Shown here piece by piece: positions 55,317-64,000 of a stretch of DNA of 64,000 bases. This DNA is from an uncultured Ruminobacter sp. (GTDB lineage Bacteria; Pseudomonadota; Gammaproteobacteria; Enterobacterales; Succinivibrionaceae). Position 1 is the first letter of the stretch. The number at the start of each line of letters is the position of its first letter. Location of the stretch: NCBI GenBank assembly GCA_902764345.1, contig CACWVT010000003.1, forward strand, positions 62,001-126,000, written 5' to 3'. A model generated the notes under the pieces. It made no database searches. It was not told where the DNA came from and saw nothing but the letters and a program-made list of their open reading frames with translations. The position numbers were made by a program, and so were the translations under genes.

Positions 55317-56230
55317 CTGCTCGCTCCAAAGACATAAAAACCGCCGACCGTTAATAACATGATGGTAAACATCAGTCCAATAATACCGAGACGTCTTAAA
55401 ATACCGTGTTTTCTCCCTGAAGACGCTATTCCGACAGTGTCAGATACGGCTTCCGAAACGACCTTTTTACTTACAGTGAATATTCCATAGCCATAGCAGA
55501 GCATTAAGGATTTATTGGCTATGACATTTATGATTCTGGGAATCCCATGACTAGCCTTATAAATTCTGTGTGCCACGTTGCGGCTGAATACCTCTATCCC
55601 CTTAAATCCTGATGCCTTCATCCTGTAATTAAGGTATGAATAGGTTTCATGTTCCGTCAGAGGGCGCAGAGCATAAGAAAAGGATATTCTCTGCCTCAGT
55701 TGCCTGAAATTATTCTGCAGAAGCTTATAATCCAGTTCAGGCTGTCCGAACAGAATAATATGAAGCATCTTATCCTGTTCTGTTTCGAGATTGCCCAACA
55801 GTCGTATTGCCTCCAGCGTCTCGTCACTGAGTGCCTGTGCCTCATCGACTATCATCACAACCTTTCTGCCTGATTTATTAATTTCAAGCAATCTGTTATT
55901 TATGATGTCATTAAGGGACAGATTAGACACATTATCAACAGCCAACTGCAGTTCCTTTGCTATTGAAAGCTTAAGTTCCGCCGGAGTAAGAACCGGATTA
56001 GGAATGTATACCAGTTCGTAATTCTCTGTCAGTCTGCTCATAAACAAACGCAGAACCATGGTCTTACCGGTACCAACTTCACCGGTAACCTTAATAAATC
56101 CCTCTCCGTTTGCCAGGGCTGTACTCAATACTTCCAAAGCCTCTTCATGAGGGGGAAGACCATAATATAGACTGGTATTTGGAGTCAGGCTGAACGGTTG
56201 CTGTTCCAAACCAAAAAAATCTTGATACAC
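55313..56230 (-). CDS. mshM: MSHA biogenesis ATPase MshM (ExeA-like)
   Basis: 305 residues. M-Y-x-D-F-F-G-L-x-x-x-P-F-S start, Walker A G-E-V-G-T-G-K-T near 49-56, Walker B M-I-V-D-E-A-Q. A C-terminal membrane helix (about 283-302) but no peptidoglycan-binding domain. In the GspA/ExeA family such AAA proteins help insert the secretin in the wall. Confidence 0.9.
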   Translation of the reverse strand: MYQDFFGLEQQPFSLTPNTSLYYGLPPHEEALEVLSTALANGEGFIKVTGEVGTGKTMVLRLFMSRLTENYELVYIPNPVLTPAELKLSIAKELQLAVDNVSNLSLNDIINNRLLEINKSGRKVVMIVDEAQALSDETLEAIRLLGNLETEQDKMLHIILFGQPELDYKLLQNNFRQLRQRISFSYALRPLTEHETYSYLNYRMKASGFKGIEVFSRNVAHRIYKASHGIPRIINVIANKSLMLCYGYGIFTVSKKVVSEAVSDTVGIASSGRKHGILRRLGIIGLMFTIMLLTVGGFYVFGASR

Positions 56231-56257
56231 CCTAAAAACCTCTTTCTTTTTGTTATT

Positions 56258-57913
56258 CTATTCGAGGATATCTGTGTCCGAATTCTTCCTCTCATCATCC
56301 GGATACCACTTCTTAAGCAGTTCCACTGATTTATTGATCTCGTTCTTCCAGGTATCACCGTCAACTACAACAGGCTTCAAAAGAATTACCAGCTCTTTCT
56401 TGTGATTGTAGTTGTTTCTGTTAGTAAAAAGTTCGCCGAGATACGGAATGTCGCCGAGTACAGGAACCTTTGATACCAATTCACCGACTTCAGATCTCAT
56501 TAAACCGCCAATAAGAATCACATCACCGGACTTAACCTTGACAATGGTATCCGTTTCCCTTACCTGGGAACTTGCCAAAGGCAAATCCATTGAGGAGGAA
56601 CCGCCGCCAAGATTAACAACCTTATTATCCTGCTGAACATCAATTACCGCAGGATGAATATGCATCAGAACTTCGTTATTCTCATTAATCTGCGGCAGAA
56701 CATCCAGTGATACACCGCTGAAGAACGGTTTAAAGGTAACATCTGATGTAAGGTAATTACTGCTGGTTGTCGTGCTTGCTGAAGTATCAACAGAAATATC
56801 AGTAAGAAAATAAGAATCCGTGCCGACCTTCATTACCGCTTTCTGGTTATTTAATGCCGTTATTCTCGGACTGGAAAGTGTTGACACATCACCCTGAGTC
56901 TTTAAGAAATTAAGCAGTGCATTAAAGTGTGCGGACTCAGCTGAAAAAGACAGACCGCCGCCAAGAACACCAATGATGGAATCACCTGTGCCGGTACCGA
57001 AAGGCTTTGCATTACCAAATTTAAAAGTATGTCCAGTAATTGCAGACCAGTCTATACCCTGTGAATAATTTTCATTGAGAGTAACTTCAATAATCTTAGA
57101 CTCAATCACCACCTGTCTGTGAAGATGAGATTCAATGCTGTTCAGATAATTCTTAACATTCTGAATATCTTCCGGCATACCTCTTACAGTAACCATTGCG
57201 GCATGCGGATTAACCTTAACTAATCGCCCTTCCGCATTACCCACAAGGGAACTCAAAACACTTTGCAACTCTGACCAGAAATCACTCTTGGCAGTAGTTG
57301 TCACCTTGGTTCCGCTAGAACTCTCAGAATCACTGTCTCCTGAGTCACCTGAGGATCCGGAAGAACCTCCGGATGAACTATCACCATCGTCAGATGAATT
57401 GCTTACGGTATTATTAACAATTGACAGTTTGGTTTCGGCCTCTCTGATCATTGACAGGTAATTAATCGAAATGTTCTCAGTGTGGATACCTGCAGGATAT
57501 ACGTAGTAAACCGAATCTCTTTTTTCGGTGTAATACCCGTACATTCTGTATACCGCATCAAACACCTCGTCTGTAGTTACGTTATCAAGATTAAGCGTAA
57601 TGTTTCCGCTTACTTCCGGATGTACAACTACGGATGAGTTTGATTGATTCATTATTCTTGCGAAAAACTCGGCCGCTGGAACATTATTTGCGGCAATGGA
57701 AATTCTGTTGGCATTATTTATTGAATATTGATCATCCAACGGATTATCAGGATTCAATTCATTCAACACATCATCAGGTACATCAGCCAGTCCTGCCTGA
57801 GACAGTGCCAGCGCCAGTTCCTCCTGAGCTTCCTTAGGCTGCGGATGTGTATAAACACAACCAACACTCATAGCCAAAGTTATAGCTATCGCTGATTTCA
57901 ATATCCTACTCAT
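56258..57913 (-). CDS. mshL: MSHA secretin MshL
   Basis: 551 residues. Likely lipoprotein signal (S-V-G-Cys19), an STN-like domain (about 75-130), a Ser/Gly/Asp-rich linker (about 165-205), the N1 domain and C-terminal secretin domain with V-P-V-L-G-D-I-P-Y-L-G-E-L-F. It forms the outer-membrane pore for the pilus. Confidence 0.93.
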   Translation of the reverse strand: MSRILKSAIAITLAMSVGCVYTHPQPKEAQEELALALSQAGLADVPDDVLNELNPDNPLDDQYSINNANRISIAANNVPAAEFFARIMNQSNSSVVVHPEVSGNITLNLDNVTTDEVFDAVYRMYGYYTEKRDSVYYVYPAGIHTENISINYLSMIREAETKLSIVNNTVSNSSDDGDSSSGGSSGSSGDSGDSDSESSSGTKVTTTAKSDFWSELQSVLSSLVGNAEGRLVKVNPHAAMVTVRGMPEDIQNVKNYLNSIESHLHRQVVIESKIIEVTLNENYSQGIDWSAITGHTFKFGNAKPFGTGTGDSIIGVLGGGLSFSAESAHFNALLNFLKTQGDVSTLSSPRITALNNQKAVMKVGTDSYFLTDISVDTSASTTTSSNYLTSDVTFKPFFSGVSLDVLPQINENNEVLMHIHPAVIDVQQDNKVVNLGGGSSSMDLPLASSQVRETDTIVKVKSGDVILIGGLMRSEVGELVSKVPVLGDIPYLGELFTNRNNYNHKKELVILLKPVVVDGDTWKNEINKSVELLKKWYPDDERKNSDTDILE

Positions 57914-58242
57914 TTTTGCACCTTCGATGTAAACAGTGATAGTTTCACAACTGCGGGATTATTGTCCTTTTTCAGAAGAATATCTGATTTGTTAATGGCG
58001 AAAACTTTATATCCAAAACAATCTTCCGCTATATAGCAGGTCTTACCATTCACAATGGCTCTGGTCCTGCCGTTTCCTCTCATTATTGCCTGAAGTTTCA
58101 GATCTTCAACCGGACTCTTGTCAGCAGCACCAGATGAAGAACTCATTCCCACAAGAGGAGATGTGGGGTCGTGCAGTTGAAAATCTTCAGCAAAAGATAC
58201 CGGTACAAGCAATACCGATATCATTAAAAATTTTTTAAGCAT
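57910..58242 (-). CDS. mshK: MSHA biogenesis protein MshK
   Basis: 110 residues with a signal peptide (cut near V-S-F-A). Contains D-P-T-x-P ... L-x-A-I-x-x-x-x-x-x-x-A-I-V-N-G typical of MshK/PilP-like proteins that bind the secretin. It overlaps mshL by 4 and mshJ by 8 bases. Confidence 0.85.
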   Translation of the reverse strand: MLKKFLMISVLLVPVSFAEDFQLHDPTSPLVGMSSSSGAADKSPVEDLKLQAIMRGNGRTRAIVNGKTCYIAEDCFGYKVFAINKSDILLKKDNNPAVVKLSLFTSKVQK

Positions 58243-58867
58243 GCAAAAAGTCCTTACTGATACTCAGGGTATAAACTTCAACGGTAACTTCTGAAACCGG
58301 ATACTGAACCACATGGTAATTAATTAAATGCCAGTAAAAGGTATATTCGGATTTCTCAACCTTCTCTAGATGTTTCATGATATCCAGATATCGCCCCTTA
58401 AGAGTCAGGCGGACCGTATGCTGATATAAGGTGCTGTCCCCGCTGTTCATCAGCGTCTTTGGAGGAAGATTTTCCAGCGACAGCAGTTCCACATCCGTCG
58501 TATTCAGCATTCTCTTCAGTATTTCAGGCATAAGCTTGGCATCTACCAGACTTTTGGCATCATTTTCAAGTTTTGCATCAATCTCGCCGATCTCCTGATT
58601 AAGAGATTTCAGTTCTTCCCTCAATTCAAGATTAGGATCCTTAGTAATACGCGCCTGCCATGTCTCTAATTCTGATCTCCGTTCATCAAGGTCGGTTTTC
58701 AAAGACGTAATTCTGGAATTGATTTTATTGTTATCAGTTTTGTTTGCATCAATAATACCGAAATAAAGAGGAGCGGCAATGGCAAATACACCGGCAAGCA
58801 TTACCATTACGCGTTCTCTCATGGTCATTGCCGCTATTTTCTTGTCATATTCTCTGAATTTACCCAT
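58235..58867 (-). CDS. mshJ: MSHA biogenesis protein MshJ (PilO-like)
   Basis: 210 residues. Cytoplasmic N-terminus, membrane helix (about 20-38), coiled coil (about 40-100), ferredoxin-like periplasmic domain. It stands where PilO does in the alignment complex. Confidence 0.88.
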   Translation of the reverse strand: MGKFREYDKKIAAMTMRERVMVMLAGVFAIAAPLYFGIIDANKTDNNKINSRITSLKTDLDERRSELETWQARITKDPNLELREELKSLNQEIGEIDAKLENDAKSLVDAKLMPEILKRMLNTTDVELLSLENLPPKTLMNSGDSTLYQHTVRLTLKGRYLDIMKHLEKVEKSEYTFYWHLINYHVVQYPVSEVTVEVYTLSISKDFLHA

Positions 58868-58870
58868 TAC

Positions 58871-59500
58871 CTATCTCCTCCCCTTTACTGCAGTTTCGTC
58901 TTCCTTTTCTTCTTTTATTTTGCTTTTAAGGGAAAAGCCGAGATAATTGTCGTCCCTGTTGTAATTCAGTTTCACGCTACCGAAGGCAAGGCCTGACAAC
59001 GCCGGATAGTTCTGGAACTGTCCCAGCCATTTAGGTACGTCATTAGCATTCCTTGCAACACCTTCTATGTCAGCCATGCCATCTTCAATACTGAAGCCTG
59101 TTATTGCTATGCCATCATTCTTTATGACAGCCAGGGATTTCATAAAACCTGAAAAACCGGTACTGCCGGTATTCATGCTGCCGTTAAGATATGATTTGAG
59201 TTCCCTTTTTCCGGACACAAGCTTACGTACTTGCTGAACCTGTGCTTCTAAAGAGGTATCAAGCCTTAAGGAAGAAACAATAACCTGAGTCTGTGCCAGT
59301 TCATCCCCGAGATCATCAATCTCCTGGGTCATTGATTTTTCCTTATCGGACAATTTCTTATGATCGGCATTGGACACATTAACCCACAGTGCCATCACTA
59401 CGGCGGTAAGTATCCACACGGCAATCATGTGTTTCAGGCTAAGGATTACCAGTTTTGGTTGAAATTCCTTGCTGTAGAGATTGATTCTAATTTTTCTCAC
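58871..59500 (-). CDS. MSHA biogenesis protein MshI2 (PilN-like)
   Basis: 209 residues from a GTG start that overlaps the end of the upstream gene by 14 bases. Starts R-K-I-R-I-N-L-Y-S-K-E-F like PilN's M-x-x-I-N-L-L motif, then a membrane helix (about 24-44) and coiled coil. It would link the cytoplasmic PilM-like MshI to MshJ. PilM and PilN functions are split here into two genes. Confidence 0.85.
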   Translation of the reverse strand: MRKIRINLYSKEFQPKLVILSLKHMIAVWILTAVVMALWVNVSNADHKKLSDKEKSMTQEIDDLGDELAQTQVIVSSLRLDTSLEAQVQQVRKLVSGKRELKSYLNGSMNTGSTGFSGFMKSLAVIKNDGIAITGFSIEDGMADIEGVARNANDVPKWLGQFQNYPALSGLAFGSVKLNYNRDDNYLGFSLKSKIKEEKEDETAVKGRR

Positions 59501-60491
59501 TTACAAGTATTCCTTCTTTCCAAATTCCCAACAACGGCGCAAAACTTAAATCTTTCTTTAAAACATCAACAAGTTCTGTATTTTTACATACTGAATAGCC
59601 GGCAGCTTCAGTTGATTCCACATCACTGTTTATAGGTATTACATCCACGACTCTTCTGAAATTCTGACTCATGCTTACAGCTATGTTCTTCAACTGTTCG
59701 GCATTCATCACCAGTAACAGCTTGCTCATCGGCGGAAGACCGAGTCTGGAGGTAAAGAAATCATCGGTTATTCGTAAAATTTCAGTTGTCAGCCTGCTGA
59801 TTTTAGGATCATCCGCGCCAGTGATAAGATCAGTTGCAAGTGACCTGTAACCTCTTAAGACACGTGAGTAGCACAGTTCACCGCCGTATACGCCGTAAAC
59901 AGTGAGTTCCTTGTCTTTCTGAAGATACAGAGTCAGGCACAGCTGAGGAACATACGGTGTACGTTCCTTTTCCTTAATCTTATTCATTGATGCCGCCTGG
60001 TAGTAGGATATGAATTCAGTCATTGCCAGGTCGAAAACGGTAATCTTCTCCAATGTGGCATAATCGTTAACTATTTCAGCCACCATGGCAATAAGCTTCT
60101 TTTCAACAAGCACGAAATTCAGTGTCGGCTTGCTGTTCTTGCCGGTTTTGGCATCATAAAAGTCCCACGTATAATCCAGAACCCTGCCCTGAACCGCTGG
60201 CTCAAGATCCTTTACCATGGCAATTCCGGTAAGTTCCTCATCGGTAAGACGCTCATTCTTTGGAAGCTGTACAACCGTGTACATTCCCTGAGCCAGCACG
60301 ACAATAACCTTGCATGACGCCTGAACCTTATATTTACTGAACAGGGAATCGATGGCACTTCTCCACTCGGAATTACCTGCACATAACACACTGTCAGTTA
60401 TAACTCTGGTCTTGCCGGAAGGTGAGTACAGAAAAGTAATCTCCTCATTGGCAATACCTAAAATAACCTTGTTAACATTACCTTTAGCCAT
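59487..60491 (-). CDS. mshI: MSHA biogenesis protein MshI (PilM-like)
   Basis: 334 residues from the ATG at 60491; a GTG 12 bases upstream would also serve. Actin-like cytoplasmic domain of the PilM family, no membrane segment. First gene of the msh operon. In V. cholerae csrD (mshH) lies between it and ssb; it is absent here. Confidence 0.88.
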   Translation of the reverse strand: MAKGNVNKVILGIANEEITFLYSPSGKTRVITDSVLCAGNSEWRSAIDSLFSKYKVQASCKVIVVLAQGMYTVVQLPKNERLTDEELTGIAMVKDLEPAVQGRVLDYTWDFYDAKTGKNSKPTLNFVLVEKKLIAMVAEIVNDYATLEKITVFDLAMTEFISYYQAASMNKIKEKERTPYVPQLCLTLYLQKDKELTVYGVYGGELCYSRVLRGYRSLATDLITGADDPKISRLTTEILRITDDFFTSRLGLPPMSKLLLVMNAEQLKNIAVSMSQNFRRVVDVIPINSDVESTEAAGYSVCKNTELVDVLKKDLSFAPLLGIWKEGILVSEKN

Positions 60492-60649
60492 ACAGATAAA
60501 CACCGAAATATAAAACTAACCTAAATTAAACTTTACCACGAAGGAAACAATAGAATAATCAAAACTTATAATGAACATTCATAAAATTTGAAATACATTC
60601 ACATGTACACACAAAAGCTTTCAAACAGCCCAAAAATAATGATTATTTT

Positions 60650-60665
60650 TGTAACTTAGCTCACG
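60650..60665. promoter_or_regulatory. Candidate CRP site
   Basis: TGTAA-N6-TCACG, close to the CRP consensus TGTGA-N6-TCACA (8 of 10 positions). It lies 160 bp before mshI and about 50 bp before the ssb -35 box. Confidence 0.35.
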
Positions 60666-60714
60666 TCTCTCATGTATCCATTCCCGTTTGTTACCAAACC
60701 ATTTTTGTATTTAG

Positions 60715-60742
60715 TTGATTATTTAGATTTTTTCTATATAAT
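60715..60742 (+). promoter_or_regulatory. Sigma-70 promoter of ssb
   Basis: TTGATT (60715-60720), 16-base spacer, TATAAT (60737-60742). The start would be about 250 bases before the ssb ATG. Confidence 0.55.
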
Positions 60743-60999
60743 ATTATTTATACTGATATACTAATTATTTTAGTGTAAAGGGGATTAAAACAGACTTTAA
60801 CCTGATTCAGAAAATTTTGAACATGCTCAAGAACATTGATAAAAAAAATGATAAAATCGGACTGTCTTGAAACGCATACACAAATTTTCTTAAATAACAA
60901 ATTACTTCAAAAGGCAAAAGTTAAGTAGTAAACAGTTAAGAAGACGAAAGAATTAATCAAGATAGACAGGCAGAGTATTCAGATTATTAAGGAAGTATC

Positions 61000-61749
61000 A
61001 TGGCCGCACGTGGAGTAAATAAAGCAATTTTAGTAGGAAATCTGGCTGCAGAACCGGATTTTCGCATTTTAAACGGTGGTTCAAACAGCGTTGCGACAGC
61101 AAGTCTGGCAACCAATGAATCATACAGGGATCAGCAGGGCAACATTCAGGAACGTACAGAATGGCACCGTATTGTGTTCTGGGGCAGACTCGCAGAAATT
61201 GCAAGAGACTACCTGCACAAGGGATCTCAGGTATACGTTGAAGGAAAAATCAGAACCCGTTCCTACGATGATCAGAACGGTCAGCGCAGATACATTACCG
61301 AAATTCAGGTTACCGATCTGCAGATGTTGGGAGCACGTCCGCAAAATCAGGACAACAGCGGATATGCTGCCGGCAATAACTATAACGCACCATACGGAAA
61401 TAACGGTATGCCGTCACCTCAACAGGGTGGTCAGTACCACGGCAACGGAACGAATCAGATGGCAGGAATGAACGGAGGCAGAGGAAATCAAAATGGTTAC
61501 GGCAACTACACCCGTCAGGTAAACAACGTTCCTCAGCAGCAGAATCCGATGCCTGAACCGTCATACAATCAGGGAATGTCTGCAGGATCAAACGAGTTTC
61601 CTGGACTTCCTCCTCTCCCTTCAAAAAAGCCTGATGCCCCCGGTAATCTTGACATAGAGAAAGCTTCAGCTCCGGAATCCAAGTCAGATTTTACCGCCAA
61701 GGAACCGGACATGAATGCGGCATTCAATGAGGATCCGCTTCCGTTCTAG
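61000..61749 (+). CDS. ssb: Single-stranded DNA-binding protein
   Basis: 249 residues, longer than E. coli SSB (178). OB fold (about 1-112, starting [14 protein letters not shown]), a long Asn/Gly/Gln-rich linker, and an acidic tip ending D-P-L-P-F that binds partner proteins. AAGGAAG lies 5 bases before the ATG. Confidence 0.96.
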   Translation: MAARGVNKAILVGNLAAEPDFRILNGGSNSVATASLATNESYRDQQGNIQERTEWHRIVFWGRLAEIARDYLHKGSQVYVEGKIRTRSYDDQNGQRRYITEIQVTDLQMLGARPQNQDNSGYAAGNNYNAPYGNNGMPSPQQGGQYHGNGTNQMAGMNGGRGNQNGYGNYTRQVNNVPQQQNPMPEPSYNQGMSAGSNEFPGLPPLPSKKPDAPGNLDIEKASAPESKSDFTAKEPDMNAAFNEDPLPF

Positions 61750-61791
61750 TGCTAACAGAACTTTTAAGACTTTTTGACATCTAAATGCATA

Positions 61792-61824
61792 CGGCCGGGA
61801 TAACTCTATCTCCGGCCGCTTTTA
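61792..61824 (+). terminator. Terminator of ssb
   Basis: CGGCCGG/CCGGCCG stem (61792-61798 with 61812-61818) followed by CTTTT. It lies about 45 bp after ssb. Confidence 0.75.
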
Positions 61825-61906
61825 TGTGAGTGGATTTGTTAAAATACTCCTTTTTATTTATAATAATCCAAATATTTTGCACATGATTTTTTCAGGGTTT
61901 CCTCAA

Positions 61907-64000
61907 GTGTTGAATCGTTTAAAAAATCTTACCTTATGCATCAGCTCGATTGTGGCATGTACATCAGTTCTGGCAGATACTGCCCCGATAATGCAGGTCT
62001 CTGAATATGACAAAAGATGCTACGGTGACGTACCGGAATACATCGCCCCGGACGGCTCTACTGACGTAAAAAAGATTCCGATATCCATAACCGCTGACAG
62101 TATGGAATCAAATATCAAGAGCAACATAAAGTACGACGGTGATGTTGAGATTGTGCAGGGAAACAAAAAATTAAAAGCCGACAGCACGACATTTAATCAG
62201 CACACTCAGGAAATGACAGCCTCCGGAAACATTATGTACGAAGATGGTCAGATAACCGTAACCAGTGACACCACTCTGTACACTAATTTAAACACCAATG
62301 ACACTGTACTGAATAATGCGACCTACCAGATCAACGGTTCCGTTATTAGGGGATCAACTGAAAAAGCAGTCCTGAACAACGAGGGAAAGACGGTTTCACT
62401 GTACAATGCATCGGTAACCACTTGTCCAAAGCATCAGCCCTCCTGGTCCCTGCACTCATCAGAAGTAAATATCGATCAGAACGAAATTTTCGGTGAAGCT
62501 TATCATACCGTATTCAAATTTCATGACGTACCAGTTCTGTATCTGCCGTATTTTAATTTTCCGATAAAGAATGAAAGAAAATCAGGTCTTCTATATCCAA
62601 ACATAGAATACACCTCCTCTGACGGAGGCATGCTTACGCTCCCGATATACTGGAACATTGCACCCAACTATGATTTCACGTATAGTCCTAAAATCATCAC
62701 CAGAAGAGGACTGCTTAACACCGGTGAATTCAGATATCTGCCTTTCAGAAACACTTACGGGACACTTTACGGACAGTACATAAACCATGACAGACATCAT
62801 CAAAGTGACAGCGAGCCGGGAATGGATCGCAAAAACTACGATGAACGATGGATCTATAACATAAAGCACGAGACCTACTTCGATGACAGGGATTATGGTC
62901 TGCTGGTTGATTTTACCAAAGTCCGTAATCATGACTATAACTACGTTAATGATTTTGACCCAAGAGTTCCGCCGCTTGTGGATAACCAGCTGGTTCAGTC
63001 CGGTCGTGTTTATGTTGACAAGAACAACTTCGACGCAAACGTCAGAATTCAGAAATATCAGCTGCTCGTTCCTAACGAATATATCGTAAATCTGCCGTTT
63101 AAACTGGTCCCGAGAGTTGAAATCAACTACCACGACACGCCGTTTTCGTTCCTGACGTATCGTACCGGATTCGAATATTCACGTTTTCGCGTGGATGAAT
63201 TCAAAGATCAGAGTTATACCGGCGACAGATATCACTTCCAGCCTGAATTGGAAATACCTTTCATAAACTCCAATGGAATTGAGCTAAGAGCCACCGGACG
63301 CGGGTTTATGACCCACTACAGACAGGATATTCCAAGCAGTCTCTATGAAACATACATGAAACACGGATTTACTGCAGCTTCTCTGAATGACTCAGTAAAC
63401 AGGTATCTCTACAATGCGGAACTTTACGGAAAAACAACTTTCGTAAATAATTCATGGGACTTCATGCAGACTCTTGAACCAGAACTTCAATACATGTATA
63501 TCCCATACAGGAATCAGGATCACATAGGCATCTATGACACTACAGACAGGGTTTACGATTACTACTCACTGTTCGGATATCGTAAATACGCCGGCCTGGA
63601 CAGAATTGCCGACACCAACCGCATAAGTTACGGCATAACCTACAGAATGTATGACGATAACTTGAAGGAAAGACTGCGCTTCAACATCGGTCAAGGATAT
63701 GACTTCCACAGTCAGAAGGTTAAATTCTATCCTAATGACAGTTCAAGTACATACCCCAGAACACCTATTGCCGCCGGCCTGAATCTCGACTTTCTTGATT
63801 ACGTGTCAGCAAACGGTAATATGGTATACAACACTGAAAAAGGGGAAACCTCCAGCTGGAACGCCCAGTTGAACGGCATGTACGAAGAATTCAAAGCCCA
63901 GTTAAGCTATCGTTACCTCAGAAATGGCAACCAAATAATGAACGGGGAAATCAGGGATTTAAAACAGTTGGGAGGAACTCTTAATTTCCCTATAACAGAG
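61907..64000 (+). CDS. lptD: LPS-assembly protein LptD (5' part, runs off the window)
   Basis: About 698 residues in the window. A GTG start at 61907 has AGGG 9 bases upstream and gives a clean signal peptide (L-N-R-L-K-N ... V-L-A); an in-frame ATG at 61883 is the alternative. N-terminal LptA-like domain (about 50-175, I-T-A-D-S-M-E-S-N), then the large beta-barrel (F-x-F-P-I-K-N-E-R-K-S-G-L-L-Y-P). LptD inserts LPS in the outer leaflet. The 3' end lies beyond 64000. Confidence 0.94.
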   Translation, partial: MLNRLKNLTLCISSIVACTSVLADTAPIMQVSEYDKRCYGDVPEYIAPDGSTDVKKIPISITADSMESNIKSNIKYDGDVEIVQGNKKLKADSTTFNQHTQEMTASGNIMYEDGQITVTSDTTLYTNLNTNDTVLNNATYQINGSVIRGSTEKAVLNNEGKTVSLYNASVTTCPKHQPSWSLHSSEVNIDQNEIFGEAYHTVFKFHDVPVLYLPYFNFPIKNERKSGLLYPNIEYTSSDGGMLTLPIYWNIAPNYDFTYSPKIITRRGLLNTGEFRYLPFRNTYGTLYGQYINHDRHHQSDSEPGMDRKNYDERWIYNIKHETYFDDRDYGLLVDFTKVRNHDYNYVNDFDPRVPPLVDNQLVQSGRVYVDKNNFDANVRIQKYQLLVPNEYIVNLPFKLVPRVEINYHDTPFSFLTYRTGFEYSRFRVDEFKDQSYTGDRYHFQPELEIPFINSNGIELRATGRGFMTHYRQDIPSSLYETYMKHGFTAASLNDSVNRYLYNAELYGKTTFVNNSWDFMQTLEPELQYMYIPYRNQDHIGIYDTTDRVYDYYSLFGYRKYAGLDRIADTNRISYGITYRMYDDNLKERLRFNIGQGYDFHSQKVKFYPNDSSSTYPRTPIAAGLNLDFLDYVSANGNMVYNTEKGETSSWNAQLNGMYEEFKAQLSYRYLRNGNQIMNGEIRDLKQLGGTLNFPITE

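Larger units (their letters stand above)
60492..60999. other. Divergent intergenic region mshI / ssb
   Basis: 508 bp, very AT-rich, with no credible ORF. Contains a good ssb promoter (60715-60742), a CRP-like dyad (60650-60665) and a long ssb leader of about 250 bases. No clear LexA box (CTG-N10-CAG) was found. uvrA, often divergent from ssb, is absent. Confidence 0.6.

Noticed and set aside
60500..60999. LexA box upstream of ssb
   Set aside because: No CTG-N10-CAG with good arms was found by eye.
62591..63133. 180-codon open frame on the minus strand inside lptD
   Set aside because: It lies opposite an unmistakable LptD barrel, has a Val/Ile-rich low-quality protein and no ribosome site; treated as a shadow.
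1..64000. tRNA or rRNA genes, insertion sequences, prophage or att sites
   Set aside because: No cloverleaf with CCA end, rRNA signature, transposase, integrase or paired flanking repeats was seen.

Overview
The window looks like the chromosome of an amylolytic gammaproteobacterium. Its gene order resembles that known from Vibrionales, Alteromonadales and Aeromonadales: ssb - msh cluster - mreBCD - maf - rng - nitrilase - tldD, and gsp operon | hslR-hslO-pckA. Starch enzymes, a strongly codon-biased ATP-type PEP carboxykinase and the moderately AT-rich, spare gene set suggest the Succinivibrionaceae (rumen or gut succinate producers). That placement is inference, not proof.

Layout. (1) 1-11249, minus strand: a starch-degradation block. 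It holds a partial lipoprotein alpha-amylase with many PKD domains, a paralogous PKD-only lipoprotein, and a 1462-residue secreted protein carrying both an alpha-amylase and a pullulanase. (2) 11608-23540, minus strand: a complete type II secretion operon, gspC-D-E-F~G-H-I-J-K-L-M-N, followed by nudE. gspF and gspG are one continuous reading frame. (3) 23660-47116: housekeeping genes in short operons on both strands, with strong hairpin terminators between several convergent pairs: hslR-hslO, amtB, bioH, greB/pckA, nfuA, yibN-secB-gpsA, gpmI-envC-panM, glpX, pmbA, darP-rhodanese, tldD-nitrilase-rng-maf-mreD-mreC-mreB. (4) 47416-60491, minus strand: an MSHA-type type IV pilus cluster, mshI1-I2-J-K-L-M-N-E-G-B-C-D-O-P. 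No mshA major pilin, mshF, mshQ or csrD/mshH is present at the usual places. (5) 61000-64000, plus strand: ssb and the 5' part of lptD.

How the genes may work together. Surface lipoprotein and secreted starch enzymes sit next to the type II secretion machine that could export them, as in the Klebsiella pullulanase (pul) system. PEP carboxykinase, GpmI, GlpX and GpsA belong to central carbon metabolism. The MSHA-like machine carries an MshEN-type ATPase and is probably an adhesion or twitching organelle controlled by c-di-GMP.

The observations I rate highest are the gspF-gspG in-frame fusion at a truncated GspF C-terminus, the paired PKD lipoproteins with a shared unnamed N-terminal domain, a candidate LacI-family operator shared by the starch genes, a sigma-54 promoter before a glnK-less amtB, and the MSHA cluster without mshA. 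No tRNA, rRNA, CRISPR array, insertion sequence or prophage was seen.
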